From Pseudomonas proteolytica (GTDB lineage Bacteria > Pseudomonadota > Gammaproteobacteria > Pseudomonadales > Pseudomonadaceae): a DNA stretch of 64,000 nt. The notes under the pieces are model-generated. The model was not told the DNA's origin, made no database searches, and worked only from the letters and a program-made list of their open reading frames with translations. Location of the stretch: positions 1 through 64,000 of the forward strand of contig NZ_VFEV01000039.1 in the NCBI RefSeq assembly GCF_007858275.1, in the 5' to 3' direction. Position 1 is the first letter of the stretch; every line of letters begins with the position of its first letter. Made by a program: the position numbers and the translations under genes. Positions 54,175-63,605 of this stretch are shown here, one piece after another.

Positions 54175-54473
54175 GGGCGCCCCATCCAATAGGCCAGGCC
54201 AGCCAGGGTGGCCAGTATCGCGCACGGCACCAGCACGCCAAACCAGGCGCGGGCCGCACTGCGGCAGGCAAAGCACCAGATCACCGCCAGCAGGTAGAAC
54301 ACAAAGGAACTGAGCATGCCACTGACCACCGCATCGGCGCGCGAGAGTGGCAGCCAGAAGCTCAGGCACACACTGGCCAGGGACGCCAACACATAGCCGC
54401 CGACGACAGCCGCCAGCAGGCGCGACGTCACACCGAGGCGATAGGAAAGAGGAAGTGAGGCTTTGCTTTTCAT
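54171..54473 (-). CDS. DUF3649 membrane protein
   Basis: A 100-aa protein with three hydrophobic segments ('LLAAVVGGYVLASLASVCLS', 'GMLSSFVFYLLAVIWCF', 'VLVPCAILATLAGLAYWM'). It is the usual first gene of the DUF3649-PepSY-DUF3325 module in iron-uptake loci. A Fur-like box lies 39 bases upstream. Its stop overlaps the start of the PepSY gene (ATGA). Confidence 0.85.
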   Translation of the reverse strand: MKSKASLPLSYRLGVTSRLLAAVVGGYVLASLASVCLSFWLPLSRADAVVSGMLSSFVFYLLAVIWCFACRSAARAWFGVLVPCAILATLAGLAYWMGRP

Positions 54474-54511
54474 GCCAGTGGCGCCTGGTTTATCAGGGGC
54501 GGAAGTTTAAT

Positions 54512-54530
54512 GATAAATATTCTCATAAGC
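54512..54530 (-). promoter_or_regulatory. Fur box before the DUF3649-PepSY-FecIR operon
   Basis: GATAAATATTCTCATAAGC closely follows the 19-base Fur consensus GATAATGATAATCATTATC. It lies 39 bases before the DUF3649 start, in promoter position, so the operon should be iron-repressed. Confidence 0.75.
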
Positions 54531-54639
54531 AAAAGAGAACGACGAACATCAAATGTACTTTGGCTGCGATGGCGGTGGGGCAGTCGACATACAGGGGATC
54601 TCGGCAAGACAGAGAGTTTTGGACATGCCCCAAAACAAA

Positions 54640-54728
54640 TGTGGGAGCTGGCTTGCCTGCGATAGCGGTGGGTCAGTTAACGCATAGGTGACTGACACAG
54701 CGCTATCGCAGGCAAGCCAGCTCCCACA
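54640..54728. repeat. REPIN between the two divergent iron loci
   Basis: Inverted ends 'tgtgggagctggcttgcctg' and 'caggcaagccagctcccaca' enclose about 50 bases. It fills much of the 368-base divergent region and separates the two Fur-like boxes. Outside these elements I see nothing else in 54474-54841. Confidence 0.93.
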
Positions 54729-54799
54729 GGTGACTGGCGGCTATAAAAGCGGCTATCGGTCTTCTGCCGATTGCTGAATGCCATCTCGCCGCCTACAAT

Positions 54800-54818
54800 G
54801 CGAACAATTCTCGTTACC
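54800..54818 (+). promoter_or_regulatory. Fur-like box before fecI
   Basis: The sequence gcgaacaattctcgttacc keeps the Fur-box symmetry (GA-A-AATTCTC-TTA), less well than the box at 54512. It lies 24 bases before the fecI start, so iron repression of fecIR is expected. Confidence 0.55.
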
Positions 54819-54841
54819 TAAAGCATGCAGATGCTGCCGGA

Positions 54842-55339
54842 GTGTTCGCGTTGCGGCCGTCCAATACCGTCGAAGTCCTGTATCACGACCATCACCACTG
54901 GCTGACCGGCTGGTTGCGACGCAAGCTCGGCTGCCCGCAAAGTGCCGCAGACCTGGCCCAGGATACGTTTATCCGGGTGTTGACCGCCCGCGAGACACCG
55001 ACGCTGATCGAGCCCCGCGCCTTCCTCACCACCATCGCCAAGCGCGTGCTGTTCAACCACTACCGCCGCCAGGACCTCGAACGCGCCTACCTCGATGCCC
55101 TGGCGCAAATGCCCGAGTTCGCCGCGCCGTCGGAAGAAGAGCGGGCGATCATCCTGCAAACCCTGATGGAGCTGGACCAGTTGCTCGACGGTTTGCCAGT
55201 GCTGGTCAAGCGCGCTTTCCTGCTGGCCCAACTCGATGGCCTGACCTACGGGCAAATCGCTGCCGAACTGGGGATCTCCATCGCCACCGTCAAACGTCAT
55301 CTGAATAAAGCCGCCATGCGCTGCTATTTCGCCCTATGA
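54842..55339 (+). CDS. fecI: ECF sigma factor FecI
   Basis: A 165-aa ECF sigma factor. Region 2 includes 'QSAADLAQDTFIRVLTARE' and region 4 'LDGLTYGQIAAELGISIATV'. The start is GTG 54842; ATG codons just upstream are in other frames. It should direct transcription of fecA at 56371 after the signal through FecR. The stop overlaps the fecR start by four bases. It heads a fecIRA set divergent from another FecIR system. Confidence 0.92.
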   Translation: MFALRPSNTVEVLYHDHHHWLTGWLRRKLGCPQSAADLAQDTFIRVLTARETPTLIEPRAFLTTIAKRVLFNHYRRQDLERAYLDALAQMPEFAAPSEEERAIILQTLMELDQLLDGLPVLVKRAFLLAQLDGLTYGQIAAELGISIATVKRHLNKAAMRCYFAL

Positions 55340-56280
55340 ACCCCACCGCGAACTTCTCGACCCAAGTCGCCGAGCAGGCGGTGCAGTGGCTGATGCAAAT
55401 GCAGCAAGGCCCGCTCAACCCGCGCCAACAGGCAAACTGGCAGCATTGGCTGGATGCCCACAGCGAGCATCAACGGGCGTGGGAGCATATACAGCGGGTC
55501 AACCAGCGCTTGCGCGGGATGCCTTCGCCCCTGGCCCATGCGGCGTTGAACGCACCGCAATCCAGTAGCCGGCGCCAGGCCCTGAAGCTGTTGTTGATTC
55601 TGGGCGCCGGTTCGGCAGCGACCTGGGGCTTGCGCCAGCAGCACTTGATCCCGCCATTGACCGCCGACTACCGCAGCCCCCTCGGCCAGCGGCGCAAGGT
55701 ACAGCTGGCCGATGGCAGCCAACTGCAACTCAATACCGCGAGTGCGGTGGACGTGCAATTCGATGGCCCACAACGGCTGATCCGGCTGCTCGAAGGCGAG
55801 ATATTGCTGCGCGCCAACACCCCACTGCAGATCATCACCAGCCAGGGCATCGTCACCACCCAGGCGGCGCAGGTGAATGTGCGCCAGTTCAACGATCACA
55901 CCCAGGTCGCGGTGCTGGATGGCCAGGTGCAAATGTCACCCAAGTCCTACAGCGGTCTGCCCCTAACCCTGGAAAAATCCCACCTGGCCAACCTCACCCG
56001 CAAAGGCTGGGATATGCCGCGCCCCACCGATGCCAACACGGGTGCATGGGCCGACGGCATGCTGGTGGCGTCGCACATGCGACTGGCAGATTTCCTCGAG
56101 GAACTGAGCCGATATCGCCGCGGCCAATTGCAGTGTGATCCACAGGTGGCGAACTTGCTGATCTCCGGCAGCTACCCGTTGGACGACAGCGAACGCATCC
56201 TCGACCTGCTGCAAATCAGCCTGCCGGTCAAAGTGCGGCGTTTTACCCGTTACTGGGTCAGCGTCGAAGCCCGCGTTTAA
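55336..56280 (+). CDS. fecR: Sigma regulator FecR
   Basis: A 314-aa FecR protein. The DUF4880 domain (about 10-60, 'EQAVQWLMQMQQGPLNPRQQ') is followed by one membrane helix (about 80-100, 'LKLLLILGAGSAATWGL'), the FecR domain ('VQLADGSQLQLNTASAV') and the C-terminal signalling part ('MRLADFLEELSRYRRGQL'). It carries the ferric citrate signal from FecA in the outer membrane to FecI. Translationally coupled to fecI; fecA follows after 90 bases. Confidence 0.94.
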   Translation: MNPTANFSTQVAEQAVQWLMQMQQGPLNPRQQANWQHWLDAHSEHQRAWEHIQRVNQRLRGMPSPLAHAALNAPQSSSRRQALKLLLILGAGSAATWGLRQQHLIPPLTADYRSPLGQRRKVQLADGSQLQLNTASAVDVQFDGPQRLIRLLEGEILLRANTPLQIITSQGIVTTQAAQVNVRQFNDHTQVAVLDGQVQMSPKSYSGLPLTLEKSHLANLTRKGWDMPRPTDANTGAWADGMLVASHMRLADFLEELSRYRRGQLQCDPQVANLLISGSYPLDDSERILDLLQISLPVKVRRFTRYWVSVEARV

Positions 56281-56370
56281 ATTATTTTCGGCAAACGTGA
56301 GCCGTTTTCCGTACCTCGCGTGACAGAGAGGGAAAGCCACCCAGTTTCCCACCTCTGAGGAACGTTCTTC

Positions 56371-58716
56371 ATGCCCCAGCAACCGACTCGCCTGACGCCA
56401 CTTACCCGAACGCTGCGCCACTTGCTGCTGGGCGCGAGCCTCAGTTTCAGCGCCCTGCCCTACGCCATGGCGGCCGAGGCCAAGCCTTATCAGATCGCCC
56501 CGACGTCCCTGGAGGCCGCGCTGAATCAGTTTGGCCGTGAAGCCGGCGTGCTGATTTCCTTTGGCTCCGAAGTGACCGCCGGCGTACAAAGCCAGGGCCT
56601 GACAGGCAACTACACCACCGAGCAAGGTTTGAACGCGTTGCTCAAGGGCACCGGCCTGCAAGCCCGCGCCGAAGGTAACAACGCCTACAGCCTGCAACCG
56701 CTGAACGCGCCGGCCACCCTGGAGCTGGGCACGTCCAATGTCGTGGGCGACTGGCTGGGCGATGCCGCGCAAACCAACGTCTTCGAACACCCCGGCGCCC
56801 GTGATGTGATCCGTCGCGAAGAGTTCGAGCGCCAGGGCGCAACCCAGGCCAGGGACGTGCTCAACCGCATTCCAGGGGTCAACGCTCCGGAAAACAACGG
56901 CACCGGCAGCCACGACATGGCGTTGAACTTCGGCATTCGCGGGCTCAATCCGCGCCTGGCGTCACGCTCGACGGTATTGATGGACGGGATTCCGGTGCCC
57001 TTCGCCCCGTATGGCCAACCGCAACTGTCGTTCGCGCCGATCAGCATGGGCAACATGGATGCAGTAGACGTGGTGCGCGGCGGTGGCGCCGTGCGTTACG
57101 GGCCGCAAAACGTCGGCGGCGTAGTCAACTTCGTGACCCGGGCGATTCCGGATGCTCCGACGGTCAAGGGTGGCCTGCAGACTGAGACCAGCCCGTCCTC
57201 CAGCCATGATGGCTTCAAGACCACCGGCAATCTGCTGGCGGGCGGCACTGCCGACAACGGCCTGGGCGGCGCGATCCTGTATTCCGGCACCCGCGGCGGT
57301 GACTGGCGCGAACACAGCGACACACAAATCGACGACCTGATCCTCAAGGGCAACTACCAACTGGACGAAGCCAACAGCTTCAATGCCATGGCCCAGTACT
57401 ACGAAGGTCAGGCCGATATGCCCGGTGGCTTGAGCACTGCGGCCTACAAGGCCGACCCGTATCAGTCCACCCGCCCCTACGACAAATTCTGGGGCCGCCG
57501 TACGATGTTTAACGTCGGCTACCGCTACCAGGAAGATCGCCGGGAATTCACCGTCAACAGCTTCTTTACCAAGACCCTGCGCAGCGGTTATCTGGACCAG
57601 GGCAGCTTCCTTTCGCTGTCACCGCGCGAGTATTGGGTACGCGGCCTGGAAACGCGCCTGGCCCAAGGCTTCGACCTCGGCCCGACCAGCCACGAAGTCG
57701 GTGTGGGCTACCGCTACATCAACGAAGCCGGGCACGAATTGCGCTACCGCACGCCGATTGCGGCCAACCAGCAACTGCCCAACACCGACAGCCGCAACGA
57801 CCGCGACACCCGGGGTGGCACCGAAGCCAATGCATTCTTTATCGACGACCGGATCGATATCGGCAAGTGGACCATAACCCCTGGCATCCGCTACGAGATG
57901 ATCAAATCGCAACAGACCAACAACCTGACCAACGTCAAATACAAGGGCGACTACAACACCGCCTTGCCGGCGTTGAACGTGCTCTATCACCTGACCGACG
58001 ACTGGAACCTGTACGCCAACACCGAAGGCTCCTTCGGCAGCGTGCAGTACAGCCAGATGCCCAACCGTGTGAGCAGCGGCGCGGTCAAGCCGGAAAAGGC
58101 CCGCACCTGGGAAGTCGGCACCCGCTACGACAACGGCGCGCTGCGCGCGGAAATCGGTGCGTTCCTGATCAACTTCGACAACCAGTATGAAAGCAACCAG
58201 ACCAACGACTCGGTGATCGCCCGGGGCGAAACCCGGCACCAGGGCATCGAGTCCAGCCTCAATTATGCTCTCGATGGCTTGAGCCCGGCGCTGGCCGGTT
58301 TTGATGTGTACGCCAGCTACGCCTACGTCGATGCAACCATCCGTGAAGACGGCCCGAACAAAGGCAACCGCGTGCCGTTCTCGTCCAAGCACAAAGGCAC
58401 CCTGGGCGTGGGCTACACCGAAGGTGCATGGAAGTTGAACCTGGACAGCACCTACCAGAGCAGCCAATTCGCCGACAACGCCAACACCCGGGCTGAAAGC
58501 GTGGACGGCAGCACCGGGCGCATTCCTGGCTACATGCTGTTCAGCAGCCGCGCGGCCTATGACTTCGGCCCGCAATTGTCGGACTTGAATGTGGCGGTGG
58601 GGGTGAAGAACATCTTCAACACCCAGTACTACACCCGCTCGTTTGACGACAACAACAAGGGCAAATACGTGGGCGAACCGCGCACGGTGTACGTACAGAC
58701 CTCGGTCGCATTCTGA
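56371..58716 (+). CDS. fecA: TonB-dependent ferric dicitrate receptor FecA
   Basis: A 781-aa outer-membrane receptor. Signal peptide about 1-35; STN domain about 45-110 ('LEAALNQFGREAGVLISFGS'); plug about 130-260 ('DVVRGGGAVRYGPQNVGG'); barrel to the final Phe ('YVQTSVAF'). The length and segments such as 'NVVGDWLGDA' and 'GIRGLNPRLASRSTVLMDGI' fit FecA of pseudomonads. It imports ferric citrate and signals to FecR. Its own promoter should depend on FecI and lie in 56281-56370. Confidence 0.92.
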   Translation: MPQQPTRLTPLTRTLRHLLLGASLSFSALPYAMAAEAKPYQIAPTSLEAALNQFGREAGVLISFGSEVTAGVQSQGLTGNYTTEQGLNALLKGTGLQARAEGNNAYSLQPLNAPATLELGTSNVVGDWLGDAAQTNVFEHPGARDVIRREEFERQGATQARDVLNRIPGVNAPENNGTGSHDMALNFGIRGLNPRLASRSTVLMDGIPVPFAPYGQPQLSFAPISMGNMDAVDVVRGGGAVRYGPQNVGGVVNFVTRAIPDAPTVKGGLQTETSPSSSHDGFKTTGNLLAGGTADNGLGGAILYSGTRGGDWREHSDTQIDDLILKGNYQLDEANSFNAMAQYYEGQADMPGGLSTAAYKADPYQSTRPYDKFWGRRTMFNVGYRYQEDRREFTVNSFFTKTLRSGYLDQGSFLSLSPREYWVRGLETRLAQGFDLGPTSHEVGVGYRYINEAGHELRYRTPIAANQQLPNTDSRNDRDTRGGTEANAFFIDDRIDIGKWTITPGIRYEMIKSQQTNNLTNVKYKGDYNTALPALNVLYHLTDDWNLYANTEGSFGSVQYSQMPNRVSSGAVKPEKARTWEVGTRYDNGALRAEIGAFLINFDNQYESNQTNDSVIARGETRHQGIESSLNYALDGLSPALAGFDVYASYAYVDATIREDGPNKGNRVPFSSKHKGTLGVGYTEGAWKLNLDSTYQSSQFADNANTRAESVDGSTGRIPGYMLFSSRAAYDFGPQLSDLNVAVGVKNIFNTQYYTRSFDDNNKGKYVGEPRTVYVQTSVAF

Positions 58717-58736
58717 CGGCCGGACTACCGGCTTAC

Positions 58737-58836
58737 TGTAGGAGCGAGCTTGCTCGCGAAAAGCTTGAGAACACCGCGTGCCCGCAGGATCTGCGCGTTG
58801 TCCTTTACGCCCTTCGCGAGCAAGCTCGCTCCCACA
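58737..58836. repeat. REPIN
   Basis: Ends 'tgtaggagcgagcttgctcg' and 'cgagcaagctcgctcccaca' enclose about 60 bases. It belongs to the same subtype as the duplicated pair at 46075 and follows fecA. Confidence 0.92.
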
Positions 58837-58856
58837 GTGAAGCGTTCATCAGACAC

Positions 58857-58889
58857 AAAAAAACGGGCCTGCATCTGCAGGCCCGTTTT
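58857..58889. terminator. Bidirectional terminator between fecA and the HPF gene
   Basis: A 14-bp stem (aaaacgggcctgca / tgcaggcccgtttt) with A and T flanks gives a strong terminator on both strands, serving fecA (plus) and the HPF-like gene (minus). Confidence 0.92.
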
Positions 58890-58915
58890 GTATGGGGTTG
58901 AAAAACACTCAGCAA

Positions 58916-59323
58916 TCAGCTGTTAAGCGCAGCCTGTTCGTTTTCCAGGAATTCCTCTTCAAGCCCGGCTTCATCGACTTGGTTGTTTGGCGTGCTTTTC
59001 TCTGCACGCGGCTTGCCTTGCAGCCTGCCGAACAGATGTTCCAGCGCGTTATCCAGTTTGGTGGCCGCCCCGTCGATCGCTTGTTCCAGGGTGTCGGCTT
59101 TATGGATAACCGAAATCGGTTGATGACCCTTTGGCCGCGCTTCCAGGCGGCAACTTAAATCGTGGGGGCCCGGCTTGTCGCCGTTCTCATCCTTCAAAAA
59201 GACTTCGATGCGGGTCAAGTCTTCTTCATAACGTTCGAGCGTGCTCTCAATGGTAGTACGTACCCACTCCTCCAGTCGGATGCTGCTTTCAATATGGTTA
59301 TCGCTGTTGACTAGGATTTGCAT
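58916..59323 (-). CDS. HPF/RaiA-family ribosome-associated protein
   Basis: A 135-aa protein of the hibernation-promoting factor family. The beta-alpha-beta-beta-beta-alpha domain fills about residues 1-105 ('IEVFLKDENGDKPGPHDLSC', 'VIHKADTLEQAIDGAATKLD'), and an acidic tail follows ('EEEFLENEQAALNS'). Such proteins bind the small ribosomal subunit in stationary phase or stress. It is a single gene, convergent with fecA. Confidence 0.88.
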   Translation of the reverse strand: MQILVNSDNHIESSIRLEEWVRTTIESTLERYEEDLTRIEVFLKDENGDKPGPHDLSCRLEARPKGHQPISVIHKADTLEQAIDGAATKLDNALEHLFGRLQGKPRAEKSTPNNQVDEAGLEEEFLENEQAALNS

Positions 59324-59535
59324 AGTGTTTCCCTTATTTCAGCTAGCTCGCCAGAGATCACAACTGCAACACCGATGCGGTGAAACCATGACCTCTTGAT
59401 TACACAATTGAGCACCTGAGAGAACAATTCAACCCCTACGCAAAGATAAATCCTACATTACAAATTAAGTCTGACAACCGCCCAAAGCGCTGTTATGGTC
59501 GGGAGTTGGGTACACCTGCTCACCTGCGTAAATCC

Positions 59536-60483
59536 TCACAATTGACCCTCTCCCAAGGGGTGCAATCCGCGAAAAATCTCCGCCTCCTCCACCAGCCAGT
59601 CATGCACCGCACGTACGCCGGGATGGTTCAGCGCGCCTGGCGCATACAGCAGCACGTAGCGTTTGTGATTCGCAACCGCGAGCCCGAACGGCACGATCAG
59701 GGTGCCACGCTCCAATTCATCATTGAGCAGGGTGCGCCGGGCAATCGCCACACCCATGCCGGCAATGGCAGCCTCGATGGTCAGGTGGTTGCGGTTGAAG
59801 GTGTGGCCGCGCCGCACGTCCGCGTCGTGATAGCCGATAGCATTCAGGTAAAACTCCCACTCCGCATACTCATAACTCCCACGCCACGCGGTGATGTCGT
59901 GCAGTAACGGGAAATGGGCCAGGTCGGCCGGGCCGTGCAGCGGTGGCCGACCGCGCAACAGGCTCGGCGCGCACACCGGGAATATCTGCTCATCCAGCAA
60001 GGCTGTGGATAACAAACCCGGATAACTGCCGTCGTTAAGGTCGATGGCCAGATCGAAGTCGCCTTCGTGCAAGGCGATGCTGCTGTCTTCGGCCACCAAT
60101 CGCAGCTGGATATCCGGAAAACGCTGCTGCAAACGCGGCAGGCGCGGCGTCAACCACTTGCCGAGGAATGACGGAATGGAGCGCAGGCGCAAGGTGCCGC
60201 TGATCATCCCCGCATCCAGGCGCTGCAACTCGGCATCGATACTGCCGTAGGCCTCGCTCACCGTGATCGCCAGCCGCTGCCCTTCGGCACTCAACTCCAC
60301 GCCGCGCGCCCGGCGATGAAACAGGCGAAAGCCCAGGCGCTCTTCCAATTGGCGAATCTGCTGGCTGACTGCACCGGGTGTGATGTGCAGTTCTTCGGCG
60401 CAACGGGTAAAGGACAGATGCCGTGCGGCGCAGGCAAATACGTGCAACCAGACATACGTCTGGGCATGCAGGGGGCGGGCCAT
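59536..60483 (-). CDS. LysR-family regulator (GcvA-like) beside sdaA
   Basis: A 315-aa LysR regulator. The helix-turn-helix is in 'RHLSFTRCAEELHITPGAVS' and the effector domain starts at about 95. It is divergent from sdaA with a 138-base gap, in which a TTTAG-N5-CTAAA palindrome lies next to its own start. It probably controls sdaA-sdaC in response to serine or a related amino acid (inference from position). Confidence 0.87.
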   Translation of the reverse strand: MARPLHAQTYVWLHVFACAARHLSFTRCAEELHITPGAVSQQIRQLEERLGFRLFHRRARGVELSAEGQRLAITVSEAYGSIDAELQRLDAGMISGTLRLRSIPSFLGKWLTPRLPRLQQRFPDIQLRLVAEDSSIALHEGDFDLAIDLNDGSYPGLLSTALLDEQIFPVCAPSLLRGRPPLHGPADLAHFPLLHDITAWRGSYEYAEWEFYLNAIGYHDADVRRGHTFNRNHLTIEAAIAGMGVAIARRTLLNDELERGTLIVPFGLAVANHKRYVLLYAPGALNHPGVRAVHDWLVEEAEIFRGLHPLGEGQL

Positions 60484-60487
60484 AGAG

Positions 60488-60502
60488 TTTAGTCCTGCTA
60501 AA
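60488..60502. promoter_or_regulatory. Possible LysR operator (TTTAG-N5-CTAAA)
   Basis: The perfect 5-bp inverted repeat contains the T-N11-A pattern and lies five bases before the LysR start codon. That position would suit autorepression; its use for sdaA is less clear because it is about 120 bases away. Confidence 0.4.
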
Positions 60503-60621
60503 GGGTGTCTTAGGATAATTCGTTGGTCAGTGCCGATCTAGAGGGGCAGTATCGCGCCACTTCCGCTTGTCCTACAAACAATGGCAGCGATTTCCTACTC
60601 CATAGCTTGTAAGGCTTTAGC

Positions 60622-61998
60622 ATGGCTATCAGCGTTTTTGATCTATTCAAGGTGGGCATCGGCCCGTCCAGCTCCCATACCGTCGGCCCCATGCGGGCGG
60701 CGGCCACCTTCGCCCAATCCCTCGCAGACCAACAAGTGCTGGAGCAAACCCAGCGCGTGGAAGTGCGCCTGTACGGTTCTCTGTCCGCCACCGGCGTGGG
60801 CCATGCCACCGACCGCGCCTGCGTGATGGGGCTGATGGGCGAATGGCCGGATCGGGTTGACCCTACCTCGATCGGGCCGCGTATCCAGCAGTTGCGCGAA
60901 TCAGGCCGATTGTTGCTTGCCGGCACCCAAGAAATCTCCTTCAACTGGCAGCACGACCTCCTGCTGCTGGAGGAAAGCCTGCCCTACCACCCCAACGCCA
61001 TGTCCCTGCTTGCCTACGGGACAGACGGCCTGTTGAGCGAACAGACCTACTACTCGGTGGGCGGTGGTTTCATCATCGAGGCCGCTGAAGCCGAGTCGGG
61101 TATTGCTCCCACCAGCGATGTAGAACTGCCCTACGACTTTTCCAGCGCCGTCGAACTGCTGGCCCTGTGCAACAAGCACGGCCTGCGGGTTTCCGAATTG
61201 ATGATGGCCAACGAGCGCGCCTGGCGCAGTGACGAAGACATCCGTAGCGGCCTGCTGCATATCTGGTCGGTGATGCGCGAGTGCGTCGAGCAGGGCCTGC
61301 GTGATGAGGGCATCTTGCCCGGCGGCCTGGATGTACCGCGCCGCGCCGCCAAGCTGCACCGTAGCCTGCTGGAAATAGGCAAACCGAATGTGATCACTTC
61401 AACGTTGTCGGCCATGGAATGGGTCAACCTGTTCGCCCTCGCCGTCAACGAAGAAAACGCCGCCGGTGGGCGCATGGTCACCGCGCCGACCAATGGCGCG
61501 GCCGGGATCATTCCGGCAGTGCTGCACTACTACATGAAATTCAACGCCGACGCGTCTGATGATGATGTGGTCAATTTCTTTCTGGCTGCCGCCGCCGTCG
61601 GCATCCTGTGCAAGAAAAACGCCTCGATCTCCGGCGCCGAAGTCGGCTGCCAGGGCGAAGTCGGCTCGGCCTGCGCCATGGCCGCCGCAGGTCTGGCGGA
61701 CATTCTCGGCGCCACCCCCGAGCAACTGGAAAACGCCGCCGAAATCGGCCTGGAGCACAACCTCGGCCTGACCTGCGATCCAGTCGGTGGCCTGGTCCAG
61801 GTGCCCTGTATCGAGCGCAATGCCATCGCCGCCGTCAAAGCCATCAACGCCACGCAAATGGCCCTGCGCGGCGACGGCAAGCACTTTATCTCCCTCGACC
61901 GGGTGATCCGCACCATGCGCGATACCGGCGCCGACATGCATGACAAATACAAAGAAACTTCACGGGGCGGCCTGGCTGTCAGTTGGGTGGAGTGCTGA
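60622..61998 (+). CDS. sdaA: L-serine ammonia-lyase (iron-sulfur)
   Basis: The enzyme deaminates L-serine to pyruvate and ammonia with a [4Fe-4S] cluster. The 458-aa chain begins with 'SVFDLFKVGIGPSSSHTVGP', the family hallmark, and has the cluster cysteines in 'CKKNASISGAEVGCQGEVGS' and 'GLTCDPVGGLVQVPC'. It forms an operon with the serine transporter that follows 60 bases later. A LysR gene is divergent. Confidence 0.97.
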   Translation: MAISVFDLFKVGIGPSSSHTVGPMRAAATFAQSLADQQVLEQTQRVEVRLYGSLSATGVGHATDRACVMGLMGEWPDRVDPTSIGPRIQQLRESGRLLLAGTQEISFNWQHDLLLLEESLPYHPNAMSLLAYGTDGLLSEQTYYSVGGGFIIEAAEAESGIAPTSDVELPYDFSSAVELLALCNKHGLRVSELMMANERAWRSDEDIRSGLLHIWSVMRECVEQGLRDEGILPGGLDVPRRAAKLHRSLLEIGKPNVITSTLSAMEWVNLFALAVNEENAAGGRMVTAPTNGAAGIIPAVLHYYMKFNADASDDDVVNFFLAAAAVGILCKKNASISGAEVGCQGEVGSACAMAAAGLADILGATPEQLENAAEIGLEHNLGLTCDPVGGLVQVPCIERNAIAAVKAINATQMALRGDGKHFISLDRVIRTMRDTGADMHDKYKETSRGGLAVSWVEC

Positions 61999-62058
61999 GG
62001 AGCACGACTACCCGCCCCATACGTGAGCCCGCGCAAAAATAATAACGAGGCAATAACG

Positions 62059-63348
62059 ATGACCGATGTACGTACACCTGCTGCCGAAAATCCCGCTTCT
62101 GTCACGCAAACCGTAACCACCGGCTGGACCAAGCACGACACCACCTGGATGCTCGGCCTCTACGGCACCGCCATCGGTGCCGGCACCCTGTTCCTGCCGA
62201 TCAACGCCGGGGTCGGTGGCTTCTGGCCATTGATCATCCTGGCGCTGCTGGCCTTCCCCATGACCTTCTTCGCCCACCGTGGGCTGACGCGCTTTGTGCT
62301 GTCGGGCAAATCCGGCGACATTACGGACGTCGTGGAAGAACATTTCGGCGTTGGCGCCGGCAAGCTGATCACCCTGCTGTACTTTTTCGCCATCTTCCCG
62401 ATCCTGCTGGTGTACAGCGTCGCGCTGACCAACACCCTCGGCAGTTTCATGGAACACCAACTGCACATGACCCCGCCCCCACGGGCGATCCTGTCCCTGG
62501 TACTGATCCTCGGCCTGATGGCCATTGTGCGTTGCGGCCAGGGCGTGATCGTCAAGGCCATGAGCGTGCTGGTCTACCCGTTTGTCGCCGCCTTGCTGTT
62601 GCTGGCGCTGAGCCTGATCCCCAACTGGAACGGTGCGTTCTTCGCCTCGGCCAGCGAGGGCATGCCCCTGCCGGCATTCTTCAAGACCCTGTGGCTGGCG
62701 ATTCCGGTGATGGTGTTTTCGTTTAACCATTCGCCGATCATCTCGGCCTTCGCGGTGGACCAGAAACGCGTGTACGGCGCCCAAGCCGAACGCAAGAGCA
62801 GCGGCATCCTGGCCATGGCCCACGGCATGATGGTGCTCACCGTGATGTTCTTCTGCTTCAGTTGCGTACTGGCACTGTCACCCGCCGACCTCGCGGCCGC
62901 CAAGGCACAGAACATCTCGATCCTGTCCTACCTGGCCAACCACTTCCAGACCCCGGTGATCGCCTACGCTGCGCCTTTGATCGCGCTGGTGGCCATCACC
63001 AAATCCTTCCTCGGCCACTACATCGGCGCCAGCGAAGGCTTCCAGGGCCTGATCGTCAAATCCCTGCGCGGGCGCAACCGCACCCTGTCGGCGCGCTGGC
63101 TGGAACGTTGCACCGCCGTGTTCATGATCCTCAGTTGCTGGGCCGTCGCCACCTTCAACCCAAGCATCCTGGGCATGATCGAAACCATGGGCGGGCCGAT
63201 CATCGCGTGCTTGCTGTTCCTGATGCCGATGTACGCCATCCGCCGCGTGCCATCGCTGCGCCAGTATTCGGGCCAGGTGTCGAATGTATTTGTGGTGCTG
63301 CTGGGGTTGATTGCGCTGTCTGCGGTCATTTTCTCGCTGGTGCCCTGA
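62059..63348 (+). CDS. sdaC: Serine transporter (HAAAP family)
   Basis: A 429-aa inner-membrane amino acid permease with about eleven helices, including 'GLYGTAIGAGTLFLPINAGV', which is the signature of the hydroxy/aromatic amino acid permease family. SdaC brings in serine with protons and so feeds SdaA upstream. ATG 62059 has cgagg upstream; the frame is open a little further without support. Confidence 0.93.
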   Translation: MTDVRTPAAENPASVTQTVTTGWTKHDTTWMLGLYGTAIGAGTLFLPINAGVGGFWPLIILALLAFPMTFFAHRGLTRFVLSGKSGDITDVVEEHFGVGAGKLITLLYFFAIFPILLVYSVALTNTLGSFMEHQLHMTPPPRAILSLVLILGLMAIVRCGQGVIVKAMSVLVYPFVAALLLLALSLIPNWNGAFFASASEGMPLPAFFKTLWLAIPVMVFSFNHSPIISAFAVDQKRVYGAQAERKSSGILAMAHGMMVLTVMFFCFSCVLALSPADLAAAKAQNISILSYLANHFQTPVIAYAAPLIALVAITKSFLGHYIGASEGFQGLIVKSLRGRNRTLSARWLERCTAVFMILSCWAVATFNPSILGMIETMGGPIIACLLFLMPMYAIRRVPSLRQYSGQVSNVFVVLLGLIALSAVIFSLVP

Positions 63349-63360
63349 AACAGATCACCC

Positions 63361-63449
63361 TGTAGGAGCGGGCTTGCCCGCGATGGCGGTATGTCAGTCA
63401 CTAAATGCTTGGCTGATCCACCGCAATCGCGGGCAAGCCCGCTCCCACA
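63361..63449. repeat. REPIN
   Basis: Ends 'tgtaggagcgggcttgcccg' and 'cgggcaagcccgctcccaca' enclose about 50 bases. It lies 12 bases after the sdaC stop and may protect or end that transcript. Confidence 0.92.
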
Positions 63450-63605
63450 GGGGTAGCTCGTCGTCTGAAAGATGCCTGTACGGCACGCCCCTTGCTGTAC
63501 ACCCACTGAAGGAAAACGGAGCTTGTGACCGGTGGTCAGGCAACACGAACCAATCCCGATACCGGTCGTCAATCAGTGCATGTTCTTATCAGGCGGTAAC
63601 GCACC

